DNA of 64,000 nt from a bacterium (GCA_023251935.1 JAHEXV010000001.1:36885-100884); one strand, 5' to 3'; numbered from the stretch's first letter, positions 15,779 through 25,052 are shown. Notes: generated by a model not told the origin, from the letters alone. A program made the numbers and translations.

Positions 15779-16936
15779 CTAGGCCGGGCCGGCTCGAGCG
15801 CGCAGAAAATCGGCCACCCGCCGCACCTCGCCGCTGGCGGTGCGCGGCGCCGCGTAGTCGTGGCCGGCCTCGACCAGCCGCCTCCGCAGATCCGGATCGG
15901 CGACGACCGCCTCGAGCTCGGCGGCCGCCGCCGCGGCGTCGCCCGCGGGTACCAGGCGCGCGGCCTCCCCGACCGCGTCCCGGATCCCGCCGACGTCAGT
16001 CGCCACCACCGGGACCCCGGCCGCGAATCCCTCGACCAGGACCTGGGGCAGGCCCTCCGTCCAGGAGGTGTGGAGTAGCGCGTGGCTCGAGCGGTAGAGC
16101 TCCACCAGCCGCGGCCCGTACGGCACGTAGCCGGGCAGCTCGGCCCGCTCGGCCACGCCCAGCTCGCGCAGTCGGTCCGCGAGCGCATCTCGAAGCGAGC
16201 CGTCGCCGCAGACGAGCAGGCGCCAGGGACGCCCGCCGTCCACCAATCGGCGGAAGACGTCAGCGATCAGCAACGGGTTCTTCTCCGGATCGAGCCGCCC
16301 GACGCTGATCAGGGTCAGCTCGCCGCCGTACGGGCGGGCGGCCGCCACCTCGGGCGAGACGACGTCGTCGGCGTCGATCAGCGAGACGGTGATCTCCAGC
16401 AGCGCCCTGGCACCCCGGTATCGGCGCGCCAGCTCGGGCCCGACCACGATCACGCCGCGCCGCCGGGCGAGGAGCCGAAACGCGGCCTCGAGCGCGGTCG
16501 CCGCGGCGCTCATCAACCGGCGACCGGGACGCCGGTTTCGGACGTACGCGGGCAGGTCCTGGCGGACGCCCAGCACCACGCGCCTGCGGCGCACGGCGGC
16601 GAGGACCGCGAACGCCACAGCGAGCGGATGGGGGCCCAGCAACCAGACCACCTCGACGTCTCGGAGCGCCCGCCAGAACCGCGTCAGCGAACCGGCGGCG
16701 GCGCGGACGACGCCGGCCGGGTGGGCGAGGCTCTCGTAGTACGGGAGCGGGACGAACTCGACCCCGTCGCCGCACGGATAAGGGGTGAGCTCCGGCGAGG
16801 GGCTGAGGCGCCCGATCAGGACCAGGCGATCGAACTCCCGCGCGAGCCTGGCGGCGAACAGCGCGAAGGAGACCTCGGCGCTCAGCTCCGCGTTCTCGAG
16901 GTGGTAGGAGTAGTCGCCGTAGACGAGCAGGCGCAC
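15779..16936 (-). CDS. GT4-family glycosyltransferase
   Basis: 385 aa from GTG 16936, only 4 bp after the stop of the upstream glycosyltransferase gene. GT-B fold with the retaining GT4 features in the C-terminal half: LISVGRLDPEKNPLL, RLLVCGDGSLRDALADRL, LLHTSWTEGLPQVLVEGFA, GVPVVATDVGGIRDAVG. It should add a sugar from a nucleotide donor to the growing lipid-linked repeat on the cytoplasmic face. The EGLPQVLVEGFA segment holds the donor-phosphate-binding glutamates. Donor and acceptor cannot be predicted. Confidence 0.9.
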   Translation of the reverse strand: MRLLVYGDYSYHLENAELSAEVSFALFAARLAREFDRLVLIGRLSPSPELTPYPCGDGVEFVPLPYYESLAHPAGVVRAAAGSLTRFWRALRDVEVVWLLGPHPLAVAFAVLAAVRRRRVVLGVRQDLPAYVRNRRPGRRLMSAAATALEAAFRLLARRRGVIVVGPELARRYRGARALLEITVSLIDADDVVSPEVAAARPYGGELTLISVGRLDPEKNPLLIADVFRRLVDGGRPWRLLVCGDGSLRDALADRLRELGVAERAELPGYVPYGPRLVELYRSSHALLHTSWTEGLPQVLVEGFAAGVPVVATDVGGIRDAVGEAARLVPAGDAAAAAAELEAVVADPDLRRRLVEAGHDYAAPRTASGEVRRVADFLRARAGPA

Positions 16937-16940
16937 GGCG

Positions 16941-18113
16941 TCAGCCCCCTCGCCGGGCGGCTGCGTACAGCTCCTCGTAGAGCTCGCCGATCCGGCGGGC
17001 GGTGACATCGAGGTCGAACTCCTCGCGCCGGCGCCGCCGGCCGCGGCGGCCCATCTCGGCGGCACGACCGGGGTCGCGAAGCAGCTCGGCGACCGCTGCG
17101 GCGATCGCCTCGGGCTCCCCCGGCGGCACCAGCACCCCCTCCACCCCGCTGGAGATCATGTCCGGTATCCCCCCCACGCGGGTGGCCACCACGGGCAGCT
17201 CGGCCTCCATGTACTCCATCACCGACAGCGGGCTCCCCTCCCAGTCCGACGAGCAGACGGCGACGTCGAGTGCCCGCAGGAAGTCGGGAATGTCCCCCCT
17301 GCCCCCCAGCAGGGTGACCGTCTCGCGCAGGCCGAGCTGGTCGATCGCGGATTCCACTCGCGCGCGGTCGGGCCCCTCACCGGCGATCAGCACCCTGAGG
17401 TCCGGGAAGTTCTCGACCAGCGCCGCGGCTGCCCGGACCAGCACCTCCAGCGCCTTCTCGGGCCGCAGCGTGCACGCGGTGCCGATCACCGGCGCCCCGT
17501 CTTCGATCCCGAGCTCCGTCCGGACGTCGGCCCCGGGAGTCGCGGCCGGCGTCGCGATCCCGAGCGGGACGAAGCGAATCCGCTGCGGGTCGATCCCCTC
17601 GAGCTCGATCATCCCCCGACGGGTCTCCCGGGAGACGGCGAGGAAGGTGTCGGCGCGATTCGCGATCACGTGCCGGTCCACGAAGCGGCGCAGCCGCTGG
17701 CCCTCGAAGGACCAGTTGTGCTCGTGGGCGATCACGACCGGCGTACCGGCCATCCTGCCCAGGATCGATGCCCAGAAGTTGGACCCGAACTGATGGCTGT
17801 GGAGAACGTCGATCCGTTCGGCGCGCAGCAGAGAGAGGAGCGGCGCCCAGGCCCAGACCGCGAGCCTCGAGTGGCGCTTGATCCCGACGATCCTCACCCC
17901 CGCTTCACGCAGGGCGCGGGCCCTGGGCGCGATCAGGGGATCGGCCTCCTCCTCGGCAGTCCAGCGGCTGACGCAGAGGGTCCGCTCGAAACGGTCCGGG
18001 TCGAGGCGCCTGACGACCTCGGTCGCGACCCGCTCCGCCCCTCCGGTGATCCCCAGCTGGTCGATCAGGGTCACGACACGCAGCTTTCGCCCCTCTTGCG
18101 GCCGAGCCGCCAT
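16941..18113 (-). CDS. GT4-family glycosyltransferase
   Basis: 390 aa. N-terminal acceptor domain opens VVTLIDQLGITGGAERVATE, the glycine-rich loop typical of GT4 enzymes; the donor domain has GTACTLRPEKALEVLVRA, VLIAGEGPDRARVE, VCSSDWEGSPLSVMEYM and LPVVATRVGGIPDMI. It precedes the second GT4 gene by 4 bp in one transcript that faces the flippase gene. It is cytoplasmic or membrane-associated and probably extends the same repeat unit. Confidence 0.92.
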   Translation of the reverse strand: MAARPQEGRKLRVVTLIDQLGITGGAERVATEVVRRLDPDRFERTLCVSRWTAEEEADPLIAPRARALREAGVRIVGIKRHSRLAVWAWAPLLSLLRAERIDVLHSHQFGSNFWASILGRMAGTPVVIAHEHNWSFEGQRLRRFVDRHVIANRADTFLAVSRETRRGMIELEGIDPQRIRFVPLGIATPAATPGADVRTELGIEDGAPVIGTACTLRPEKALEVLVRAAAALVENFPDLRVLIAGEGPDRARVESAIDQLGLRETVTLLGGRGDIPDFLRALDVAVCSSDWEGSPLSVMEYMEAELPVVATRVGGIPDMISSGVEGVLVPPGEPEAIAAAVAELLRDPGRAAEMGRRGRRRRREEFDLDVTARRIGELYEELYAAARRGG

Positions 18114-18192
18114 CAGGCTCTAGTTTCTCGAAAGTGGGGGTCATGAGACGCGACGCTCCCCGGCCCGATCACGCCGGGTCGGGTGGTGAGGA

Positions 18193-19764
18193 ATGACTGA
18201 GCAGGGCGGCGAGAGCCTGACCGGCCGCGTGCTCCGGGGGGTCGGGCTGGCCGGCTCGGGCTACGCGCTGACCCAGCTGATCACGCTGGCGACCTACCTC
18301 GTCCTCGCGCGCCTGACGACCCCGCTGGCCTTCGGCCAGTACGCGGAGGCGGCGGTGCTGGTCGGGGTCGGGCTCCTGTTCACCGAATCGGGCATGCTCG
18401 CGGCGCTGATCCAGCGCCGCGAGCGGATCGCCGAGGCGGCCAACACGGTGCTGATCTCGACCCTGGCGAGCGGCGTGGCCGTCAGCCTGCTGGCGCTCGC
18501 CGTCGCGCCCCTGATCGGCCACTTCTTCCGAAGTGACACGGTTGGCGCGGTCGCGGCGGCGATCTCCGGCCAGCTCTTCCTGCGCTCCGCGACCGTCGTC
18601 CCCAACGCGATGATGGAGCGCGAGCTCGCCTTTCTTCGGCGCACCGTGGTCGAGCCCCTGGCGGCGATCGCCTTCGCGGCGGCGGCGATCGTGGCGATGG
18701 CCAACGGGCTCGGGGTCTGGGGGCTGGTGATCGGCAACTACGTCCAGATCGCCGTCGACGCGGTGCTCACCTGGGTGCTGGCCCGGTGGCGGCCCCGGCC
18801 ACGCCTCGCCTCGCTCGGGATGTGGCGAGAGCTGGTTCGCTTCGGCAGGCACGTGATCGCCGCGGGGATCGTGCAGCGGGTCGGCGAGCAGGCCGATCGG
18901 GTGCTGGTTGGGCGCTTCGTCGGCACCGCCGCGCTGGGCCAGTACCAGTACGCCCTGCGTTTGGCGATGGCCCCGTTCGAGGCGACGCTCTCGGTCGCCT
19001 CCCACGTCCTGTTCCCGGCCTTCGCGCGCATCTCCCACGACCGCGAACGGCTCGGCTCGGCCTACCTGCGCTCGCTCCGCTGGGTGATGGTCGCCGCGAT
19101 GCCGGCCTCCCTGATCCTTCTCCCGCTTGGCGAGCCGCTCACCGTGGTCCTGTTCGGAGACGTGTGGCGACCGGCCGGGCAGGCGCTGATGGCGATGTGC
19201 CTGTTCGCGGCGGGCAACTCGCTGCTGTCGATCTGCCTGGAGGGCGCGAAGGCGTACGGACGGCCCGCGGTGCTGGCGCGTGTTCACCTGTTCATGGTGC
19301 TGGTCACGGTGGCGGCGATGGTGGCGCTGCTGCCGCTGGGGCTGAACGGCGTCGCGGCCGGCCTCTCGGTGGGCGCCGTCGCCGGTGGCGTCTACGCGGC
19401 GCTCTCCTTCTCGCGGATCGTCTCGATGCCGATCGGCAGGATCTGGGCCCAGGTCTGGGCGCCGGCGCTGGCCGCCGTGGTGATGGCGGCCTGTCTCTAT
19501 CCGGTCGAGCACCTGGTCATCCATGCAGACGAGCACGGGACGCTCGCCGGCCTCGGCCTGCTCGCGGTCGAGGGCCTGCTGGGGGTGGCCCTCTACGTGG
19601 CCTCGCTCTCGCTGCTCGCGCCGGCGACCGGCCGCGCGATCGTCAGACTGCCGGCGATGATCCTCCGCCGCGCCCGCAGCCGCCGCGGGGGCGCCGGCCC
19701 GGGGCCCGGGGGCGGCGGCGACCCCCGGAGCGATGTCCTCGACCGAACGGGTGAGGGTGTCTGA
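18193..19764 (+). CDS. Wzx-type oligosaccharide flippase
   Basis: 523 aa with about 12-14 hydrophobic helices and the polysaccharide-flippase opening VLRGVGLAGSGYALTQLITL, then LARLTTPLAFGQYAEAAVL. Such MOP-superfamily proteins carry undecaprenyl-linked repeat units across the membrane. The C-terminal tail is Arg/Gly-rich and overlaps the next glycosyltransferase gene by 32 bp, so the two are coupled. With the priming transferase, Wzy-like and Wzz/kinase genes it completes a Wzx/Wzy pathway. Confidence 0.92.
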   Translation: MTEQGGESLTGRVLRGVGLAGSGYALTQLITLATYLVLARLTTPLAFGQYAEAAVLVGVGLLFTESGMLAALIQRRERIAEAANTVLISTLASGVAVSLLALAVAPLIGHFFRSDTVGAVAAAISGQLFLRSATVVPNAMMERELAFLRRTVVEPLAAIAFAAAAIVAMANGLGVWGLVIGNYVQIAVDAVLTWVLARWRPRPRLASLGMWRELVRFGRHVIAAGIVQRVGEQADRVLVGRFVGTAALGQYQYALRLAMAPFEATLSVASHVLFPAFARISHDRERLGSAYLRSLRWVMVAAMPASLILLPLGEPLTVVLFGDVWRPAGQALMAMCLFAAGNSLLSICLEGAKAYGRPAVLARVHLFMVLVTVAAMVALLPLGLNGVAAGLSVGAVAGGVYAALSFSRIVSMPIGRIWAQVWAPALAAVVMAACLYPVEHLVIHADEHGTLAGLGLLAVEGLLGVALYVASLSLLAPATGRAIVRLPAMILRRARSRRGGAGPGPGGGGDPRSDVLDRTGEGV

Positions 19765-20710
19765 CCCCGCGCATACGGTGATCGTCCCCGCGTACAACGC
19801 GGAGGGCACGATCGAGCAGGCGATCCGCTCCGTCCAAGCCCAGACCACCAGCAGCTTCGAGGTGATCGCGGTCGACGACGGCTCGCGCGACGCGACGCCG
19901 GAGCTGCTGGAGCGGATGGCCGGCGACGACGACCGGATCACCGTGGTTCGCCAGCGAAACGCCGGGCCGAGCGCCGCCCGCAACGCCGCCATCGGCCGGG
20001 CGGCGGGCGACTACCTGACCTTCCTCGACAGCGACGACCTGCTGATGCCCCCGTACCTGGAGACGATGGCAGCGGCGTTCGCGAGGGAACCGCGGGTCGG
20101 CCTGGCCCACGCCCGGGCGTGGGTGCTCGACGAGGCCGCCGGCGGCGGCAGGGTGAGGCGCGAGATCTGGCCTCCCCCCGGATACGTCACCGGTTCGAGC
20201 GCCGAGCCCGCCGAGCCCGCCGAGGCGGTGGTCGCGCTGGCGTCCGGCAATTACGTCGGGGCCGTGCAGACGGCGAGCCGCGCCGCGCTCGAGCGCGCCG
20301 GGGACCTCGACGACGACCTTCACCAGGCCGAGGACTACGACCTCTGGGTGCGGATCGCGATCGCGGGGTTTCGGGTCGTCGCCGCGCCGGGGACGCTCGC
20401 GGTGATCCGCAATCGCCCCGGGTCGCTGTCGAAGGACGAGCTCGAGCTCACGCGGGGCGTGCGCTCCGTCTGCGAGCGGCTGCTGTCCGTCTACGACGTC
20501 TCCGACCAGGCGCGGGCCGCGGCCGCCGGTCAGCTGCGGGTGGCCGACCGCCAGATCGAGCTGCTGAGCGGAGGGGCCCCCGGGCGCGCGGCGCTGAGGC
20601 GGATGCGACTTGCCCTGGGCAGGATCAAGCGCCGCGTCCTCGCCGGGCGCCTCTGGTACCGGGAGCCCCCGCCCGAGGTGGCGGAGGCGTTTCCGGAGCT
20701 CGTCGGCTAG
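19733..20710 (+). CDS. GT2-family glycosyltransferase
   Basis: 325 aa. GT-A fold: TVIVPAYNAEGTIEQAIRS, VIAVDDGSRDATPELLE, RNAGPSAARNAAIGRA and the metal-binding FLDSDDLLMP, followed by the acceptor motif HQAEDYDLWVRIAIAGF. The ATG at 19733 lies inside the flippase frame; GTG 19751 is an alternative only 14 bp before the flippase stop. It is an inverting enzyme, donor unknown. It ends the plus-strand polysaccharide unit. Confidence 0.92.
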   Translation: MSSTERVRVSDPAHTVIVPAYNAEGTIEQAIRSVQAQTTSSFEVIAVDDGSRDATPELLERMAGDDDRITVVRQRNAGPSAARNAAIGRAAGDYLTFLDSDDLLMPPYLETMAAAFAREPRVGLAHARAWVLDEAAGGGRVRREIWPPPGYVTGSSAEPAEPAEAVVALASGNYVGAVQTASRAALERAGDLDDDLHQAEDYDLWVRIAIAGFRVVAAPGTLAVIRNRPGSLSKDELELTRGVRSVCERLLSVYDVSDQARAAAAGQLRVADRQIELLSGGAPGRAALRRMRLALGRIKRRVLAGRLWYREPPPEVAEAFPELVG

Positions 20711-20809
20711 CTGGAACGTCGTTCACGGCCGACAGGACACTTGAGCACCTATACGGTGCGGAACGTTCCTCTCGTCGGAGCCGAGACGCCCGCGGCCTGG
20801 TCCCACCTG

Positions 20810-21169
20810 CTACGGGCCTGGGGTTCCCCCGCTGCCGCCCGTGGTCGTCGTGGTCGTCGTGGTGGTGGTCGCGGTGCTGGTGGTGATCGAGGTCGTCGTG
20901 GTCGGGGTGGTGGTGGTCGTGGTCGGCTGAGTCGCGGTGGTCGTCGGGGGAACGGTCGAGGTCGTCACCGAGCTCGTGCTCGTGCTGCCGCCCCCACTGT
21001 CGGAGGAGGCGACCAGGGCCAGGGCGACCCCGAGGCCGATCACGACGGCGACCAGCACGGCGATCGCCCACTTGACGCCGCGGCTCATGCCCCCCGACGG
21101 CGGCTGCTCGGCCGGCGGCGGGCCCGGGCCGTCGGGCGGACCCATGTGGCGGGTGGGATCCTCGTGCAT
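20810..21169 (-). CDS. Thr-rich single-span surface protein
   Basis: 119 aa. A Pro-rich cytoplasmic N-terminus (about 28 residues) precedes one membrane helix (WAIAVLVAVVIGLGVALALV), then an outside tail that is almost only Thr/Ser with short Pro and Gly interruptions. The tail looks like a mucin-type region that could be O-glycosylated, or a spacer through the wall. It has no sorting signal. A second protein of the same design is at 23477-23890; two copies in one locus argue that they are real and related to the polysaccharide. Confidence 0.65.
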   Translation of the reverse strand: MHEDPTRHMGPPDGPGPPPAEQPPSGGMSRGVKWAIAVLVAVVIGLGVALALVASSDSGGGSTSTSSVTTSTVPPTTTATQPTTTTTTPTTTTSITTSTATTTTTTTTTTGGSGGTPGP

Positions 21170-21181
21170 CAGCGGGCGAGT

Positions 21182-22249
21182 CTAGCCGCCGCCGGGGCGC
21201 TCCCGCTCGGCCCGCCGATCTCCCGGCCTGACGAGCAGGGCCACCGCCCGCAGCGGCGCTCCGAAGCGGCCCGCGCCGACCAGGAATCCGCACCCCCAGC
21301 TCAAGTGCATGGTGGCCAGCACGATCGGCAGCCAGCATGCGTCGCGGACGCCGACCCGAAGCCGAGAGGCAGCGGTCGCGGCCAAAGCGGCGAGATAGGC
21401 CGCGATCCCCACCCGGGCCAGCCGCGACGCTCGCCCTCCGGGCAGCGCCGCGATCGGGAGCGTCAGCACCAAGGCCGGTGGGAGCAGGTGCGAGCGCCGC
21501 ATGCTCTCGGGGTGGGCGCGGCAGGTCTTGGCCCGGTAGATCCCGTAGCGCCAGTATTGGCGCACGAGCGCTCGAAGGCTGTCACGGGGGGCGTACTGCG
21601 CCGCCATCTCGGGGATGCAGACGATCCGCCCGCCTGCCTCGCGGATCCGGGCGGCCAGCTCGCCGTCCTCGTTGATCGGCCAACGTTGATCCCAGCCTCC
21701 GTGGCGCAGCAGGGTCTCCCGGCGCCAGATCCCCGTGTAGCCGGCGTCGACGTCGATCTCGTGCCGCGCGTTGCGGAAGGCGGCCCCGCCGATCCCGAGC
21801 CGCGTGCCGAGCGCGAGCGCGATCCGGCGCGACCACCTGCCGACCCCGTGCGGGAGCTGCGGGCCGCTCACCCACTGGACGTCGCCGCGGCGCAGGCGCT
21901 CGAGGCCGCGGGCGAGGTAGTCGCGCGGGTAGAGGGTGTGGGCGTCCATGCGGGCCACGAACTCGCCGCGAGCGTTCTCGAGCCCGATGTTGAGCGCGAA
22001 CGGGATCGCCCGGTGCGGGTTGTCGAGGATCCGGATCCGTGGGTCGTCGCCGGCGAGGCGCTCCAGCACCGATCGGGTGGCATCGTCGGAACGTCCGTCC
22101 ATGAACAGGAACTCGACCCTCTGGTCGAGGCGCTGCGCCTGCAGGCACCGCACCGTCTCGACGATGTGCACCTCCTCGTTCAGGGTCGGTATGAGGACGC
22201 TCACCGCCACCGCCCGCCGGCCGTTCCGAGATCGCCTCTCTGAGCTCAC
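21182..22249 (-). CDS. GT2 glycosyltransferase, ExoA-like, with C-terminal membrane helices
   Basis: About 355 aa. It has VSVLIPTLNEEVHIVETV, FLFMDGRSDDATRSVLERL, RILDNPHRAIPFALNIGLEN, VARMDAHTLYPRDYLARGL and INEDGELAARIREAG, the ordered motifs of succinoglycan ExoA-like beta-glucosyltransferases. The C-terminal third carries two to three hydrophobic helices. The start is unclear: GTG at 22249 or 22252 gives a 14-16 residue basic lead, GTG 22210 begins right at the fold. It lies 12 bp before the Thr-rich gene and 82 bp after the acyltransferase gene on the same strand. Confidence 0.88.
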   Translation of the reverse strand: MSSERRSRNGRRAVAVSVLIPTLNEEVHIVETVRCLQAQRLDQRVEFLFMDGRSDDATRSVLERLAGDDPRIRILDNPHRAIPFALNIGLENARGEFVARMDAHTLYPRDYLARGLERLRRGDVQWVSGPQLPHGVGRWSRRIALALGTRLGIGGAAFRNARHEIDVDAGYTGIWRRETLLRHGGWDQRWPINEDGELAARIREAGGRIVCIPEMAAQYAPRDSLRALVRQYWRYGIYRAKTCRAHPESMRRSHLLPPALVLTLPIAALPGGRASRLARVGIAAYLAALAATAASRLRVGVRDACWLPIVLATMHLSWGCGFLVGAGRFGAPLRAVALLVRPGDRRAERERPGGG

Positions 22250-22331
22250 CACGCGCCCGAACGGTAGCGGCGCCAGAAGCGCCAAACGCGGCGCCGGACC
22301 GGGCCGCCAACCGGTTCGCCGAGCCCGCCGC

Positions 22332-23420
22332 TCAGCCGCGGTTGGCCTGGCGCTGGCGTAGGCGGACGGCACCGGTGATCGCCGCCCCCGCGAGTCGGCC
22401 ACCGGCCGAGGCCATCGGGATCGCCATGGTGACGATCGGCCTGCTGTCCGGCCACAACCTGTTGACGAGCTCGTTGTCCGGCTGCACGCAGGAGTCCATC
22501 CAGGCGGCGTCCTGGTCGCGGTCGAACCACGACAGGTGATCGAGCACCAGCTGGGCGCCGGGGGAATAGCGGCGCCAGCGTTCGTCGAAGGCGATCTTGA
22601 GGCAGAAGATCCCGTCGGCGGCGCGCAGGTTGCAGGCCATCGCGACCCGCTGGCCGTCGGCCTGCAGCGACAGGAGGTGAAGGCGCCCGAGCTCGCGGAA
22701 GGAAGCGCAGACCGCGCGGAAGAACTCGGCGTCTCGCGCAAGAGAGGCGACGGCTGTCCCGCTCCGCCCCTTCCAGCCCGACGCCTCCAGCTCCAGGAAC
22801 CCCTCGACGGCCCCGGCGTCGTCCGCCAGGTCGACCATCGCAAGTGGGGCGCCGAGCTCCTCCTCGAAACGCCTTCGCTTGCGTTCCAGCTCGCGCCTTT
22901 GCTTGCCCTTCACGGCGAGAGGCGCCTCCCCCGCCGCCCGGCGCCGCAGCACGGCACGCCGGTGCTGATTGACCGGCAGCTCGTCGGCGCCCTGATGCTC
23001 GATCGCCAGCCGCAGGGCCTCCCGCACCGGACCCTCGTCGGCCAGGGCGTCGAGGCCCACGTAGGAGGCCCAGCGCTGGCGCATCAGCTCGCGAGCCATC
23101 GCGGGAATCGCCGCCTCGACCCGGTCGGAGCGGACCAGTGGCGTGCCGAGGAAGCAGTACCTGTGCTGCCACGTGGCGACGCACCCGAGCGGCACCCGGT
23201 GCCAGCTTCGCGGCCGGTGGATCGGCAGGCAGGCCGACCAGCCGTCGGCCCCCCGCACCACCACCACGCCCAAGCGGCGCCCGCCGATCAGCTCCGCGGC
23301 GGGAAGCGCGTACTCGGGCTCGAAGAAGGGGTTCGGCTCTGCGGCCTGCGCGGCCAAAGCCCTCCACCGCTCCAGATCTTGGTCCGAGAGATCGCGAAGC
23401 CCCAGGATCGAAGCGCGCAC
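22332..23420 (-). CDS. GNAT acyltransferase, BioF2/FemAB-like
   Basis: 362 aa. The C-terminal half has the pattern of the GNAT_6/BioF2-like group: AVEGFLELEASGWKGRSGTA, FFRAVCASFRELGRLHLLSL, VAMACNLRAADGIFCLKIAF and RRYSPGAQLVLDHL. Members include CelD-like proteins of polysaccharide loci and the FemAB group, which acylate or aminoacylate sugars or peptidoglycan. A highly basic segment (KGKQRRELERKRRRFEEE) precedes the domain. It probably decorates the locus polysaccharide. The same family recurs at 45041-46174. Confidence 0.82.
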   Translation of the reverse strand: MRASILGLRDLSDQDLERWRALAAQAAEPNPFFEPEYALPAAELIGGRRLGVVVVRGADGWSACLPIHRPRSWHRVPLGCVATWQHRYCFLGTPLVRSDRVEAAIPAMARELMRQRWASYVGLDALADEGPVREALRLAIEHQGADELPVNQHRRAVLRRRAAGEAPLAVKGKQRRELERKRRRFEEELGAPLAMVDLADDAGAVEGFLELEASGWKGRSGTAVASLARDAEFFRAVCASFRELGRLHLLSLQADGQRVAMACNLRAADGIFCLKIAFDERWRRYSPGAQLVLDHLSWFDRDQDAAWMDSCVQPDNELVNRLWPDSRPIVTMAIPMASAGGRLAGAAITGAVRLRQRQANRG

Positions 23421-23476
23421 AGGCCCTGCAGTATTACTCGACCGGCGGCCGAGGTCCCCCGGTCAATCCGCCGAGG

Positions 23477-23890
23477 TCAATCCCCGCCGCGCTTCGGGGC
23501 TCCCCCGGTCGGCCCCGGAACCTGCCTAGTCACGGTCGCCGTCGAGGTCACGGTTGACAGCTCGGTGACCGTCTTGGTGGTCTTGGTGATCGTCGTCGTG
23601 ATCGTGGGAACGGTGGTGAGCACGGTCGTGACCGTCGTCGGCCGGCTGGTGCTGACGCTGGTCGTGGTCCGAATCACCGTCTTCTTCTCCGGTCCCGACG
23701 CGACGATCGCCGCCACCGCGACGCCGAGGCCCAGGGCCAGCGCCGCGACCACGACCAGCACCACCCTCACCCGTCGGCTCGACGGCGGCCCGCCGGAAGG
23801 CGCCGGCGTGGCCTGGGGTGGGGTCGTCCGCCCCTCGGCTAGCACCCGCCTCGGGTCCGCCGGCGGCGGTGGGCCCTCAGCCGAGGACAC
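23477..23890 (-). CDS. Thr-rich single-span surface protein (second copy)
   Basis: 137 aa. Pro-rich cytoplasmic N-terminus, basic patch SSRRVRV, one membrane helix (VLVVVAALALGLGVAVAAI) and an outside tail of alternating Thr and Val with Ser (VTTVLTTVPTITTTITKTTK) ending GPTGGAPKRGGD. Design and locus match the protein at 20810-21169, but the Thr/Val alternation suggests beta structure more than a disordered stalk. Its start overlaps the argD stop by 14 bp, so it is read on the arginine operon transcript. Confidence 0.65.
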   Translation of the reverse strand: MSSAEGPPPPADPRRVLAEGRTTPPQATPAPSGGPPSSRRVRVVLVVVAALALGLGVAVAAIVASGPEKKTVIRTTTSVSTSRPTTVTTVLTTVPTITTTITKTTKTVTELSTVTSTATVTRQVPGPTGGAPKRGGD

Positions 23891-25052
23891 GAGCCAGGAT
23901 CGCCCCCGCTTCGTCGACCTCCTCCGGGCCGATCGTCAGCGGCGGCAGGAAGCGGAGCATGCCCGGTCCGGGCACGTTGATCACCAGTCCCTCGTCGAGG
24001 GCGCGTCGAGCCGCTCCGGCGGCGTCGGTGCCGGCCGCCAGGCTGACTCCGACCATCAGGCCGCGACCCCGGACCTCGGCGACCCGGTCGAGGCCCGCCA
24101 GCCCCCCCATGAAGCGGGCGCCGAGCTCACGGGTGCGTCGCAGGAGCTCCGGATCGTCGATCACCTTGATCGCCGCCAGCGCCGCCGCGCCGGCGACGGG
24201 CGCGCCGGCGAACGTCGAGCCGTGATCACCGCGCTCCAGCACGTCGCCGAGCTCCGGGGAGGTCACGCAGGCGCCGACCGGAAGGCCGCCGCCGAGCGCC
24301 TTCGCCGCCGTGATCAGGTCCGGGGCCACCGGCAGCTGCTGGTAGGCCCACAGCGATCCCGTTCGCCCCATCCCCGATTGGATCTCGTCGAAGACGAGCA
24401 GCGCCCCCGACTCGGCGCAGGCCTCCCGCGCCGCGACCAGGACGTCGTCGCCGATCGGGAACACCCCGGCCTCGCCCTGAATCGGCTCGATCATCACCGC
24501 CGCGGTCCGCTCGCCGACCGCGTCGCGCAGCGCCGCCGGCGACTCGCGCGGAACGGCGAGGTAGCCGGCCGGCAGCGGTCCAAAGAGGTCGTCGCGGGCG
24601 AGCCGCGGGGTCGCGGCGAGCGTGCCCAGGGTCCGGCCGTGGAAGGCGCCGTCGAGGACGACGATCTCCGGGGCCGCTATCCCGCGGCCGTGGGCGTGCT
24701 TGCGAGCCAGCTTGATCGCGCACTCGTTGGCCTCGGCCCCCGAGTTACACAGGAACACCTTGCCCCCGAGGCTCGATTCCGCCAGGCGCTCGCACAACCG
24801 CATCCCGGGCTCCGTGTAGTAGAGGTTGGAGACGCCCGCCAGGCGCCCCACCTGCTCGCGGATCGCGGCCACGATCCTCGGATGGCAGTGACCGGCGTTG
24901 TGGACCGAGAGCCCCGCGAAGAAGTCGAGGTACTCCCTACCGTCGGCGTCCCAGAGCCGAGCGCCCTCGCCGCGCACGAACTCCACCGGCGCTCGCGCAT
25001 AGGTCGGCATCGCATACCGCTCCTCCAACTCCTGCAGCTCGGCGAGGCTCAC
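23877..25052 (-). CDS. argD: Acetylornithine aminotransferase
   Basis: 391 aa class-III PLP aminotransferase. Motifs: FLCNSGAEANECAIKLARK, HGRTLGTLAATPR, LLVFDEIQSGMGRTGSLWAY and the PLP lysine in DLITAAKALGGGLPVGAC. It makes N-acetylornithine in the arginine pathway; family members may also serve lysine synthesis. It overlaps argB by 4 bp upstream and a Thr-rich membrane gene by 14 bp downstream. The usual next gene, argF, is missing here. Confidence 0.96.
   Translation of the reverse strand: MSLAELQELEERYAMPTYARAPVEFVRGEGARLWDADGREYLDFFAGLSVHNAGHCHPRIVAAIREQVGRLAGVSNLYYTEPGMRLCERLAESSLGGKVFLCNSGAEANECAIKLARKHAHGRGIAAPEIVVLDGAFHGRTLGTLAATPRLARDDLFGPLPAGYLAVPRESPAALRDAVGERTAAVMIEPIQGEAGVFPIGDDVLVAAREACAESGALLVFDEIQSGMGRTGSLWAYQQLPVAPDLITAAKALGGGLPVGACVTSPELGDVLERGDHGSTFAGAPVAGAAALAAIKVIDDPELLRRTRELGARFMGGLAGLDRVAEVRGRGLMVGVSLAAGTDAAGAARRALDEGLVINVPGPGMLRFLPPLTIGPEEVDEAGAILARVLG

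Noticed and set aside
18169..19992. A 607-codon minus-strand frame over the flippase.
   Set aside because: His/Arg/Asp-rich low-complexity shadow; the flippase on the plus strand has the expected helices and family motif.
20821..20960. Apparent simple-sequence repeat of GGT/GTC units, considered as a repeat array.
   Set aside because: It is the codon pattern of the Thr-rich protein on the minus strand (poly-Thr codons), not an independent repeat.
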